Shown in pieces: positions 13,621 through 25,500 of a DNA stretch of 64,000 bases. How positions within the stretch are numbered: position 1 is the first letter of the stretch; each line of letters begins with the position of its first letter. Source of the DNA: Strigops habroptila (Eukaryota > Chordata > Aves > Psittaciformes > Psittacidae); assembly GCF_004027225.2 (NCBI RefSeq), contig NC_044296.2, positions 4,446,796-4,510,795 of the forward strand. Reading direction: 5' to 3'. The position numbers and the translations under genes were made by a program. Under the pieces are notes generated by a model. The model saw only the letters and a list, made by a program, of their open reading frames with translations, was not told the origin of the DNA and made no database searches.

Positions 13621-14865
13621 CTCACTGGTTCCTTACAGCTTGATTTTGTTCTTTGAAAGAAAACACACAAGACACTGCTCCTGTTTCCTGTCACCCAAGT
13701 CAGAACGGTGCCTTTGCTGTATCTGGCTTCTTCAACTTCATTATTAATGTGGTATTTTTGTTGCTGTTTCTTATTTCCACCACCGAGAGCTGCGCACCCA
13801 GGAAAGCAGGGGGAAAAAAAAGGCTCCAAAGAGACTTCTTCCTTCAAATTCAGCAAATTTCTCTCATTTGAAATGGACACCCCTCTTCATAGAGCCCTGG
13901 GGAACGTCTCACCTGTGTTCCAGTGTTCAGATCTGGCTCATCGCAAACTCGCATGGCTGGTGGTGCGCGGAGGGAACCTTAGCACTTGACTAAGGACTGA
14001 GATGCTTTGAGATGCTCCCATAGGGAGCAGGCTGGAAGGGACAGGAGCTTTCTGGATGCCTGGAAAGCACAAAGTGCAAAGATTTCCCCTCCACACAGGG
14101 CAGTCCTCAGCCCAGAGGCAGCTCAGATCAACCCCAGGCTGTGTGTGGGCAGGCCAGGCTGAGGGCACAGCCCTGGCCATGAACCTGCGCCCCGGGGGCA
14201 CACGTGTCCCATCAGTGCCAGGCAGAATGCCCAAGGGATGTGCACAGGGCTGGGTGGCCCCTGCATCTCCATCCCATCCCCTCCTGCTGCCAGCCAGGAT
14301 GCTCCCAGGGCATCCTCCTACAAGGCGATTGCTCTATCCTCTTCTTCTCAATTATTTTGGCTTTCCCCTAGAGTTTACTGCTTTCCAAGATGCTTTTATC
14401 TCAAGAAAGAAGGGGTGGAGGAGGATCATGCCGTGTCCAGGAATTGGGAATATTAGAGCAAAATACACTGAAAGAAATGAGGAAAAAACCTGACCAGTAG
14501 CACAGTGCCCTTCAAAAACTTGCTGTTTTCATAAACATCAGCTCCAGTTTATCCAAAAAGGAAGAAGGGAATAAAAAAGAAAAGCAAAAGAGAAGCAGCA
14601 GAGCAGCGAGCCCCGCACCACTGCCCTTTTCGAGGTGCTGCTAATGTCCCTGCGCTTCCCAGATTAAGCACAAGTGCTTTGTGCAGATAAATTGAAAACC
14701 CTCAGCCCTGGAATGCAGACTCATGTAGCGGCGCTGTCAGGTTAGAGAGGGAGAGAGGGAGCAGCTGCCTATGGAAAAAGAGATAAAAAGCTGAGCGAGA
14801 GTGATTGGTGTGCCTTTATGTCTTGAGCTGCATTGCATTCAGATGGGAAAAGGCAGCCCTTTGAA

Positions 14866-14965
14866 ACATATGTATTTATTTATACATTATACACCCACAC
14901 ATACAGCTCCACGTATTCCAAATACAATTACATAGGCACGCATACAAATATATCTATATACACAG
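14866..14965. repeat. AT-rich, (TA)/(CA)-rich low-complexity region
   Basis: About 100 bp of interrupted TATATA, ATTTATT and CACACATA motifs. Probably a decayed microsatellite. Confidence 0.6.
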
Positions 14966-15450
14966 ACTCCTGTGCTAGGAATATCCTACAACCCCAGATG
15001 CTTGTGCCTCCCCCTGGTGTGTGTCCAAGTACCGGCCGGAGCAGTGCAGCACCAAGAGCAAACCACATGGCATGACGGTGGCCATGGATGCTCCTGCAAA
15101 CTTGGTGGCAGCAGCAAAAAGCAGAGGAGGAGATGGGACCCAGAGCAGGCTGGTGGCATCACCAGGGATAAGCTGGATGGCAGCGAGCCATGCATGAGGG
15201 TGAGCACGCTCAGTACCCCTGGCTGGCCCAGCTGCCTGCAGCAGGGACACCCTCCTCCTCTATAGACTGCCATTTAATTAATCATCCCTTTCAATTAACT
15301 CCTTTACTTCCCTCCTTTCACATTTAGCAAGCAACGGTCCCCAAACCCTCTTTGGCATCCCTTAGCAGAGCGCAGAGGCGAGGGTGGAGGGGATGGGGAC
15401 AACAGGACCAGCTTCTAGGGGACAGTCACATCTGCTGGATGGGTTGGGAC

Positions 15451-15484
15451 GAAGAGGAGGAGGAGGAGGAGGAGGAGGACGACT
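15451..15484 (+). repeat. (GGA)n microsatellite
   Basis: About ten GGA/GAG triplets in a row, flanked by GAC triplets. On the - strand it reads as a poly-Leu run in a chance frame; no coding evidence. Confidence 0.9.
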
Positions 15485-16039
15485 TCTGGCTCTGTTTCTG
15501 CTTTAAGCCTTGAATCACGACAGGGAAAGGCTAACAGCAGAACTGAAATGATTTCCCATCTTCCCCAAGCCTGGCTCACTCTCTCACACACCCCCACAAT
15601 CCATCCCATGATCTTTAAGTTGAAACTGGCTTTTATCATTACTTGTTCAATCTAGCCAATCAAAATCTCGATTAATGGCAGGGAATTATCATTCCATTCA
15701 GCACAGAGTTGGGGTTTTTTTTGTTGTTTTGAATAAAAAAGTGGCTGTCACGTTGCCAATACAAGCACTGGGCAGCCTCCACCAGTGCCCCCCTTTCAGC
15801 CAAGCAGCGATGCTGGGGGCTTCCTGGCACTGCAGGTTAAACCCACCGCTGCTTTTTATAGACAGAAAGCACCAACCCTGCTGCTAATGTTGCTTCTCTC
15901 CTTTCCCTGCGTGGGATTCCTCCACGTCGCTTGCCCAGGAGGAAGGGCAAGCAGCTCACCCTGCGATGGTGAGGGAGAGGAGGGTGAGTGCAGGAGGGAA
16001 GGATGGAGGGAGAGAAGGGTTAGAGGAACGATCCATTCG

Positions 16040-16330
16040 TAATGACTGAAATAAACACAAGTCGGGGAGAAATGCAAATGCCTCGTGTTGTGAATTACTT
16101 GACAGAAGAAGTGACAGCTTTTTATTAGGGTGATAACAGCGAGGAGTTTTAAAATAGAATAATGGGTGCAACAAAAGCAATTTTCATTCGGGATTTTCAT
16201 TTTAAATGGATGATCTCGTTTTAATCAAGGGAGTCATCACAAAATGCTTTTAATTGCCAAAAGTCAAGAGCTATATTGTAATTTTAATGTCTACTTTCAG
16301 GCTGATGATTAGATTTGGATAAAATGTGTA
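16040..16330. promoter_or_regulatory. Candidate conserved non-coding element with POU octamer
   Basis: AT-rich unique block with a perfect octamer ATGCAAAT (16072-16079), GAATTACTTGACAG, and many TTTTAAT and TAATTG cores through 16300. The best enhancer-like block in the left half by texture. Confidence 0.35.
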
Positions 16331-16331
16331 T

Positions 16332-16345
16332 GGGGGGGGGGAGGG
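16332..16345 (+). repeat. Poly-G run
   Basis: Ten G, then AGGG. Short homopolymer tract. Confidence 0.85.
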
Positions 16346-18920
16346 TTTGCTGCCCCATTCTTACTGGCTGTCATTTCCCCCTCAAGGAAGCACAAGATGT
16401 GAATTCAGAATTCAAAAGCACTAAAAGGCTTTTTGGAAAGAGCACTCACCTTGCCAACAAATACAGAATGGGCTTGAAGCAGAAGATATTTGTTAAAATC
16501 TGGGTTTGTTTATTTTCTTCCCCTATCTCCTTCTGTGTTATTTGAAGCAGCTGAGCTGCTAACACAAAGTTTGACTTTTTGTGCTTTTGAAGGCATTCTG
16601 GGATGCTGTCGTAAGCCGAGAGATTGGACCACTTCCCGTAGGCTCAGAGAAAGATCTGCATCGACCATCTACCATCATGCCAGTGAAAAGGCTAATTTCA
16701 GGCTCAATTCCAAGCACAAAACCCACCTCTTTGGAAGAAAAATGGCTGAGGCTGTGTGCTTTGTGATTAGAGCTGAGACTACACAGCCGGGTCCTGGCTC
16801 AGTAAGGGACTCCTCAGCCATCTACCTGAGTTGCAGCAGAGTCATTTGTACCATGTGAAATGGGTGCAAATCAGGAAGGGAAGGATCTGGCCTTTTTATT
16901 ATTTCCCCTAGTGCAAAGTTTCTTCTTTCTCATGTTTAGATATGGAAGGTTTAAGACTAAAGATGGTTCATCTGAATGAGTGTGGCTGCAGAAAGTGCAG
17001 GTAGTCCTGGCCAGCCCCTGGGGGTTGCCCTCGAGGTGGAGCTCACTCCATATGCGAGTGTCCTTGCTGTTCTTGTGGAGTTCAGCTGAGACCTCCTGGG
17101 CCCACTGGAGACATCTCTCTGTTTACATAACCTTGACCTGGCCTGCAGCAGCATCCAAGCAGTGGGAATGGCTCCAGGCCTGTGAGCAAGCGGGAGGCAC
17201 AGCACCATGGCAGGAGGGATGAGCCCAAGCTGCAGCTGGGGTAAATGTGACCCCAGAATGTGCATAGTGAGAAGGAAACTCAGAACCTTTCAGCTGTTGG
17301 GAGCTCCTCTGTCCCCGTTGAGCAAGAACAAATAGTGTCTTTGCTGAATTCATGCTTCGTAACCTTTCCCTGTCAAGTTCTACCCTACAGTCATAGGGAA
17401 ATGGTGTTGGCTCTCATAGGAAGAACCATTCACTCCTGCGGAGATCCCACTGGAGATGACGATCTCGGTTCAGAAGCCAGCTTGAACTTCACGAGCAGCC
17501 CCAGGTCTGAGAACATCCCCAGCTCTGCTGCTGACTTCCAGATCTCCCCTTCAAGTCCTTTCAAACTCCCAGTTTACTGCACCAGTCCCGAAAGAAGAAA
17601 AACTACTTGGAGTACTTCTTGTTTAAACCTGTAGGACTCAGAGGCTTTGGGTAGTCAGTGTAACAAGGCTGCCTCACATCTCTTGGCTTTGTGTGTCTTT
17701 TAGACTTCGCTCCTTTCATGCTGCTGTTCAGACCCAGAGCGGTGAAAGGGGATGAAAGCCATTTGCAAATATGTTTTCAGAGGAAAATCTGCTTCCCCCC
17801 CATATCTTAAGGAGCAGTTCCTGTTGCTGTGCATTGTTTGCATGCAGGGATTAAGAACACTTGAAAGCCTGAACCAGAAACAAGATGTCATGTTTCTAAA
17901 TTCTCCGTGAAGGCGTGAATGAAGACACAATGTGGAGCCAGTGCTGACGTGCTCAAAACAGCTCATTATACGGGAGAAAAACCAGCACCTTTCACCTCTG
18001 ACAAGCTGGAAAAGGGAAAATCCCTGCTGGATAACCTGACCAAAAGCCTCATGGGAGAGGTGTGGGTATGCTGGGAACTCACTGGGAGAGTCTCCACCAT
18101 CTCAGAACAGCAGCAGGTGAGAAAACACATCCTTTTGAATAAATAAAAGATGGCAGCAAGAGGCTCCTTCCCTGTTCTCCTTCATACCTGTGGTTCCAAA
18201 CGGAGCGGAAACCGTGCCTCCCTTGGCATCATGCTGCATGGACGAGCAGACCTTGCTTTTAGCAGTGGTGTCAGGCTTGTTCCCACACCATCCCTTTGGG
18301 AATCTGGGACAAAGGCTTTGCTCTGACGCCGTATCTGGGATGCTCACACCTTAGGGGCATGTTGTCACGCAACAGGGTATGTTGTTGAGGGCTTCCTTCA
18401 CCAACAGGTCGCTTTGGCAGCTATCACCAGACCCCTCAAATTAAAATTAGTCCTGGTTCTAACAGGTCCTCTGCCATATTTGAAGGGCTGGTTTATTTTC
18501 CCAGCCAGGATTGGACCAGAGGAGACCCTCTTCTCCTCATCCTGCCACCACCTGTGTTTTTTAACTGAGAGCTAAGACCACCTTGAGGTCTCTTTGAAGA
18601 ATTTAATAAAGATCCTCAACTATTGCAACAACACAAGCATCAGCCACAGACATGAGCAGAGCCTTCAGAGGGCAGCTTTCTCCATTAATACCAATAACAA
18701 CCATGGAGCCACTTAATTGAGCCACTTTGGAAGCTGCCTTTGGAAAGTGGACAGCAGCAAGAGAAAACCGGGCTCCCCATCCCGCCTGCATCCCTGCTAT
18801 GCCTCCTCCTGCGAGCTCATCCCCAATCTGCTGGCGGTGGATCTACCCAGGGAAGACAGGGAAAGCTTCCCAGCTCGCCGGGTGAGGTGTGTGTGAAATG
18901 GGTCCTCTGCAAAGCTTTGA
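16346..18920. other. Non-coding, no gene seen
   Basis: Unique sequence without a recognisable frame, TE or RNA gene. Confidence 0.5.
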
Positions 18921-19095
18921 ATCCCAACCTGGTTTGGGTTGGAAGGAACCTTAAAGCTCCTCCAGCTCCAACCCCCTGCCACAGGCAGGGACACCTTCCA
19001 CTAGAGCAGGTTGCTCCAAGCCCCTGTGTCCAACCTGGCCTTGAACACTGCCAGGGATGGGGCAGCCACAGCTTCTCTGGACACTCTGTTCATTG
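18921..19095 (-). mobile_element. CR1 LINE 3'-end fragment
   Basis: Antisense CR1 3' end. It begins near the element's 3' terminus (AACCTGGTTTGGGTTGGAAG) and runs through the conserved CCCCTGCCACAGGCAGGGA block to the CAGCCACAGCTTCTCTGG part, where it breaks off (5' truncated). Non-autonomous. It accounts for part of a 208-codon chance frame in this region. Confidence 0.92.
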
Positions 19096-19406
19096 TTCCT
19101 GTTCTATTTCCACTGGGAGAACCCAACTGGCTCATCCTGGGGATGAGCAGAGTGGGAGGTGGGTGCTGCTGCCCATGGCAGTGTGTATATCACTGCCTGT
19201 ACCTGTGTTTCTCACCCAGAGCTGTTCCAGCTCACTGCTTTTCCCCATTTCATGTCTGGAATTTAAAAGATCTGTGTATTTATCTGCTGCTCTGTTCAAA
19301 TTACTGCCTGGGCTGTGCTCTCCATGGTCTCTCTGGGAACAGGCGAGATGCTACATGGCTTTTTGATCGAAGCCTCTTTCTGTTGAGGTGTTTTTCTCTT
19401 TCATGG

Positions 19407-19440
19407 ATGGGGCGGGGCGGGGGTGGTGGTGGTGGGTGGG
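19407..19440 (+). repeat. G-rich tract with GGGGC and GGT repeats
   Basis: Purine-rich stretch with at least four runs of three or more G (GGGGCGGGGCGGGGGTGG and on), followed by (GGT)n. It could form a G-quadruplex on the + strand. It sits directly before an 18-bp T-rich tandem repeat. Confidence 0.7.
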
Positions 19441-19450
19441 AAAGCTTTTT

Positions 19451-19504
19451 TATTCTAGTATCTTTTTTGTTTTAGTATCTTTTTTTATTTTAGTATCTTT
19501 TTTT
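19451..19504. repeat. Three-copy 18-bp minisatellite
   Basis: Three tandem copies of an 18-bp unit with core TTTTAGTATCTTTTTT (the first has TTCTAG for TTTTAG). The near identity of the units indicates recent slippage. Confidence 0.8.
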
Positions 19505-22500
19505 CGTTTCTTATTTTTGCCAAAGAGTTTCAACTTGAGGTGAAATATTTCCCAGTGCTGATAAAAGCTTTGATATTGTAATGCCAAATCCATCAAGCCA
19601 AAGCTTTTAACTCTCCACTGTTCTTTTTTTAACATATTGGATTTGTGACATTTGTTCTCCTTCCTCTTGCCCACGATTGATCCATCTCTCCTATTTATCT
19701 CCTCCATCTCACCGGGCCGTGGCCTCAAGCCCATTGAAGACTTTGCATCGATTGCCTGGGATTTTGGGCAAAGCCAGCCAGTTATTTTACTGTCCCCTTT
19801 TCACCCCTGTTACCTGTTGTTTATCCTCTAACCAGGCCTGGGTGAGGGGTTTTCCTTCTGAATCCAATTGACCAGAACATGCACCTCTCAGCTATGTGAA
19901 CGTGGGTCAGGTTTGGTTAAAAGTAATTTTCATAGTTAAAAAGTTCTTTCCTGAGTCAAAATTCTTCCAAACCCAACTGCTTCCAATGGGAGGACATGAA
20001 AAGTGTCGTCTAGGAATTAATTACATCCCGTTGTGAAGTAGATGATGGAAATGATGATGGAAATTCTTAGACATGAAGAACAAACCATTTTGGTTTTTGT
20101 TTTCCAACTCACCAGAAAAAAAAATACATCTCAGGTCGGTTCTAGATGATGTTTTCCTCCACCCCATAAAACCTATGCATTGGTTAGGGAATGTTGGCAC
20201 CTATCTTGTGGTCTGACTGATCTGAAGGCTCGGCCTGTCCCTCCAGACCTGCCACCACCATCCTTTTCCCCAGGCATTAGCCTAAACCTCTCTCAGAACC
20301 GACTCCTCGGTGTTTCTAAGTTAACTACTTATTTTCACTCCTTTTTCCCTTCAATCCACAGAGAGAGGCTATCTTCTCTGGAAAGCAACTGCAAACACCA
20401 AAGCTAAACTTGCTGTGACAGATTAAAACAGGCTCTGTTTGGAGAAAGAAGGAAAAATGCCACCACAAAGGCGGTCACTGCAGTGTTGGGCTCAAAGCAA
20501 ACCTAACAAACCAGGCAGGACATCAGCTCTATAACTCCAACCATGCACCAGGGTTACTGGGAGACTGACAACATCGTGGATGTAAAGAGCGCAGAGGATT
20601 AAACTTCAGCGAGGTCTTTTAGCATTGAAGGTATTGAAAACACAGTGAAAAAGAAAAGGAAAAGGTTTCAGGGTCACACACAGAGACGGTGTCTTGTTGA
20701 GGCACCCGCCAGCTATTGGGGGTCATTTTGAGATGAAGAATTACATCCTGGAAACCTTCTTTTCCAGCCTCTGAATCCCTGAACATGCTTCAGTATTGCC
20801 ACAGGGCAGACTTCCCCTGAGGAGAACATTTTGCCCTCTCCCACCTGTACTAGACAGCACAGCCGGAGCCATTTGAGTACTTTAACTCATCAGCTTTTTC
20901 CCTCCAACCCTCCTCCAGGATTTAATAAAAACCCCAATCCCCCCCCAAACAGGAAAAACGCCATTCGATTATTTCAAATGGGGAGAAACCGCAACAAAGG
21001 TTTCCTCAAACCAGCAATTATGGATTACATGGGCTATAGGGAGGAGTGAATCCAAACTCCAGGATCGTTAAACAAACCTGATCCTTACAAAACACTGCAA
21101 ACCCTTCCCTTGAAAATGCTTTGAAGCCAGGAAGCAAAGTGCTCGCACTGCTGACTGAGGAACCTGGGATATAAGTCTCCCTTAGCTCGTTTCTGCCTAC
21201 TTTAAGATTTAATTAGTATTAAAGGCCCTAGGAAGTCTGAAGATTATTTATGGAGAACATAGCAGTAGATATGGCCTAAGGAAAAAAGGAGGTAAGGCTG
21301 AACTTCAGAGCCTGTCCAGCTGACTAAAAATCTACATTTTTACTGTTTTATTGCTGAAGGGAAAACCTAGGTGCAAATTTGGTTGGGTTTTTTTTCCCCT
21401 CCTGCCTAAAATGTCAGGGTATCACAAAGCTTTTCAAGCCTGGAATTGGGACAGAGAAGAAAGGTCAAAGCCCTCAAAACAATTTGGAGAAATGTTGGCC
21501 AAATGTTTCCTTTTTTCCCCAACAGATTTTTTTATTATCTTGCTCGTTGAAAGCAAAAATTGAGCTTCTAAAAGACACTGAGAAGCTGTTAAGCTCAATG
21601 GAGGAACGGTCTTATGGGTGTTGTGGTGGGAGCTGTTGGCCTCCCCAGCTCTGAAGGGCCTTTTGTGATCTCTGCCTTTGCTGGCACTATTTAACTCAGA
21701 ATTTCTTAGTAATTAACAAAGAAGAATAATTAATTCTTAGTAAGTAATACCAATAGTATACAAAATAGTGCTTTGTGGTGGTGCTTTCTGTTCATTTGGC
21801 TAAAGTAAAAGTTGGAGACTTGGGTGACTATTTAGAGAAACAAGAAAAGAAATAAGAACCTTCCCCTCTGGTCCCTGCTTGGAACGTGCCTGTTGCCATC
21901 TCCAAAGCCACCATGAGCTCAATGCTGGACCATGCCCCCTTCCTTGCTCCCAGTTCTGCAGCCAGCGTAGTGGATTTTACCTCTAGTGATCACTTCTAAA
22001 ATACACCTCTGGGGTTTGCATGATCAGTTTTGTTTGACCTTTAAAGAAAAGCTCTAATCGACAACCAATTTCTGTCTCATTTTGTGACAGCTTGCTTTGT
22101 ACTGTCAATCACAGGGAAGTTGTTAAGGAGAAAATCAGGTGGGCAGCCTCCCCCCTATGACAGCCTTGACAAAGAAAAGCCTATAATGACACCAGGAATT
22201 CCTCTAATCGCTCTTTTCCAGCTGCTAAAAATGCCACAAAGGGTTTTCATAGAGATGCAACTTTTCTAAGGATCCATAGACAGTATCTTATTGCGAGGCA
22301 GGAGAAAACCCACAGCAAAGCTGCTGTTTTGGAGCGGTGTTTCCCAACATGCTGTTACTGATTGATTCTGCTTGAGCAGCCAGGATGGACCCCATGGATG
22401 GGCTTGATGCAGCAACAGGAGAAGGTTGAAAATGAAGGCTCCTCCCTTGGGGAAATGGTGCAAAATGTGGAAAAGAGGAAAGAGATGGAGAGGCACATGT

Positions 22501-25500
22501 GGGAGAGCACAGAGCTTTGAGGAACTACACTGGGATGCTTTGAGGGGTGGGAAAGAGGCAAAATCCCATCTTAATCCCCATTGTGGCCTGCAGAGCTGCA
22601 GTCCTTGCCCAAGCACAAGCATGATGATGCACACATCTGGACAACACACCACCACTATGGAGCCTTTGCCTGTCCTGAGAAAGAAATCCCCTCCATGGAA
22701 AAGATGGGGAGATGCTGATAACCCCTCTATCAAGGACTGGCTCAGCTTTGGACAGACACCAAGGCACTAACAACACATGACCTCTCAGCTTTCAAGTCCT
22801 TTTTCATCCCAAAGTGAAGCTGTTCAATGTGCTTCGTGCCAGAGATGATGCAAACTTTGCTCTTTAACTCTGCTCCCTGACAGCAGCTCCACGCTCGCTC
22901 TGGCAGTCGTATTTCATCATTAGTACCAACTTTATGGTTGGCTCTAATTAGCTTCTTATCATTTCCAGAAGGCAGAGGCATGGGAGCCACAGGGCCCCAC
23001 GTCCAGGCAGGGCGATGAGCAGAGGCTGTCAGAGAAGCAGCCACAGCCAACTGTGCTGCCATTGTCCTATGAAGCTCCTTGCTGCTCCAGGATTGATGCA
23101 CAGCTCCAGGTCAGAATTGCTATTTGAAATCAAGTGTTGCCCCTCTGACACACGAATGCGGCTCTCATTTGTGCCAAGGGAAGCAGGGGAGACAAGCCTG
23201 AATGCCAACAGCACGCAGCAATCACAACAGCTCCTGCTATAAAGCCTTGAGCCAAATCAGGAGGGCTGTGGGCTTGAGGTGGACCAGGAGAGGCCAGGGG
23301 AGCTCCCATAGAACACGGTGCTGTGGGATTTCCCCACGGCAGGGCCAACACCTTGCAGTGGTTGTTTTCTTAGGCAATAGCAGCTCAATGTCCCCTCGCT
23401 GCTGGTGTTACACTCAGAGTCACTCAGGGAAGATTAACCACCATGAAAACAGCACTGGTTTTGATCTGATAAAGCTTTGGAATGGCTCACGCAGGAACTT
23501 AATTAGCTGGAGATTACAGGTATTTAGCTGGTATCAGATCCTGTTGAACAGGGGCTGAGTCCTGCCTCTGGTCGCCATGTCCCTCCATCACTGACTGCCA
23601 GGGGGTGATGCAGGAGGGCTGCCCAGGGCTCAGCTCTCAGTAGACTTCTTTGCTTACAATATTGTCCAGAAAGCTGAAGACGACATGAGGTCCGCTTCAC
23701 CCCAAACTCAGGCAACCGACAGCAAAGGTATTTGTCACTCTTTGCCCCCTCTGAAACCAGGAAGCTTAAACAATATGCATCATTTATGCACCTCGAGAAG
23801 CAGAGAAAATCAGAATTGAAAACAGACTGGTGCCTCTGTCTGCATGAAATATTCAGCACAAACTCCAAGTCCTGCTGCGTGTCAGGGCTTGGGAGCGCCG
23901 CATCTCCTCACTCTGCAATCAGAAACCGTGACAGCTCACAGAAGAATAACAGCTGCACGGTGCAACAGATCCCATTTCAGGTCAACCGCTGGGATGAAGA
24001 GGTGTTTCGAAGCTTTTTCAATATTTAAACTGAGAATGAGACACATCAAGACCCAATCGCTAATGGCTTCTTGCCTTGCGCTGCCACAGTAACACCAGGA
24101 AATTGGATGACTTGCTGGGATCGCTGGAGATAGTAAGGAAGGGTGAGGAAAGAAGTGCTGTCTGTTGTAATTGCTAGATGTCCAAGTCTGTTCTGCCTGG
24201 GATTGCAGTCAGGCATGAACTAGGAGGAGGATGTAGGCTGACTCCTGAGAAAGCCAGGCAGCAAACAAGCCCTACCTGGGTGGACCAGATGCTGCTGTAG
24301 GAACCACTTGCAAAGTCTTGTCTCTGTAGCTAAGGGTGAGCAAGGCCTAACCTTTCAAACCTGGACATGACAAGCCAAATCCTCAAACCTTCCCTGGCTA
24401 CTTAAGCAAGCTTTGAGGCTTCCCCTCAGCGCCTCGCCGGGGATGTGCTGCCAGCACAAAGCCATCAGGGGCAGCTTTGCAGAACCTCCTCCTGCAACAC
24501 CACGGGATGGGATACTCCCTTTTGGCAGTGCTGAGCATGGGCTGCCTTTGAGGGCTGCAGCGGCGGGTGAGGCATCGAGCATCTCCGCTGATTTTTCCAT
24601 TATTGAGAGGATGATTTAGCTGCTAACTTGCCCTAGGAAAAACCAGGCCAGTGCCACCCTCTTTCTAGTTTCCTGCAGCAGATGGACACTAAGATGGATA
24701 GAAACCCCACCAACCCACAGGGCTCCTGTTGGAACAAGTGACTAGGAATCAACCATCCATCCTCCAGCACTGGTGCAGTCTCTGCTATTCACAGATCAGA
24801 GAATAGCTGGGAGGGGTGAGCAGGTTCAACACATCCTCAGCACAAACCATCGCAGCACAAACCACCACTGCTGACATGCCCAATACAATCATGGTTGCAA
24901 TCTCTGCATCGAGCATCCCCTGCCTGTGAGCTGCTTCCCACCCACCCCACCAGTGCTCCCAGTCACAGCTAAACATGGGCTAGGCCTCCAAAACAGGAAA
25001 AGGGAGGTCTGAGATTGGGCTTTGGGTTGGAATTTGTGGCTGCTTGCTTTTAATCCTCTCCTCGTTAGCTCTACATCACCTTGCTGGGACTCTGAGCATG
25101 GCTTTTATTGCCCCTGTTTCCTCTCTGCATTTGGAGTCCTTCAGGGCAGACAGAAGCACTAAAAATAAACTCACCTGTCAGGTTCCCTTGTTATTACAAA
25201 CAAAATGTCCTTTCCGAAAACATAACAAGTAGAACCTTCATATTGTGTGCGCTTATTCACATAAAATATTTAGAAAGCTCCTAATGTTTTTATGGCTGTA
25301 ATTAATCTTGTGTCGTGTTGGGGGAGAACAGAACATGAAATAATTCCTCTGGCACCAAGCAGGAGGTTGGGCTTCCCAAAGGAAAACTCTGGTGGGTCCC
25401 GAGGGTCAAGGGGAGCCATGTGTGCTTTGTGGCGTCCCTGCTCTGCTGGGAGAACCTGATGGGAATGCAGGGGCTGAGCCACAAACCACTTCTATCATGT

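Noticed and set aside
15415..15639. - strand frame with a poly-Leu run resembling a signal peptide
   Set aside because: The Leu run is the (GGA)n microsatellite read in antisense.
18740..19366. 208-codon + strand frame
   Set aside because: Its middle is antisense CR1 sequence, so it is a chance frame through a retroelement.
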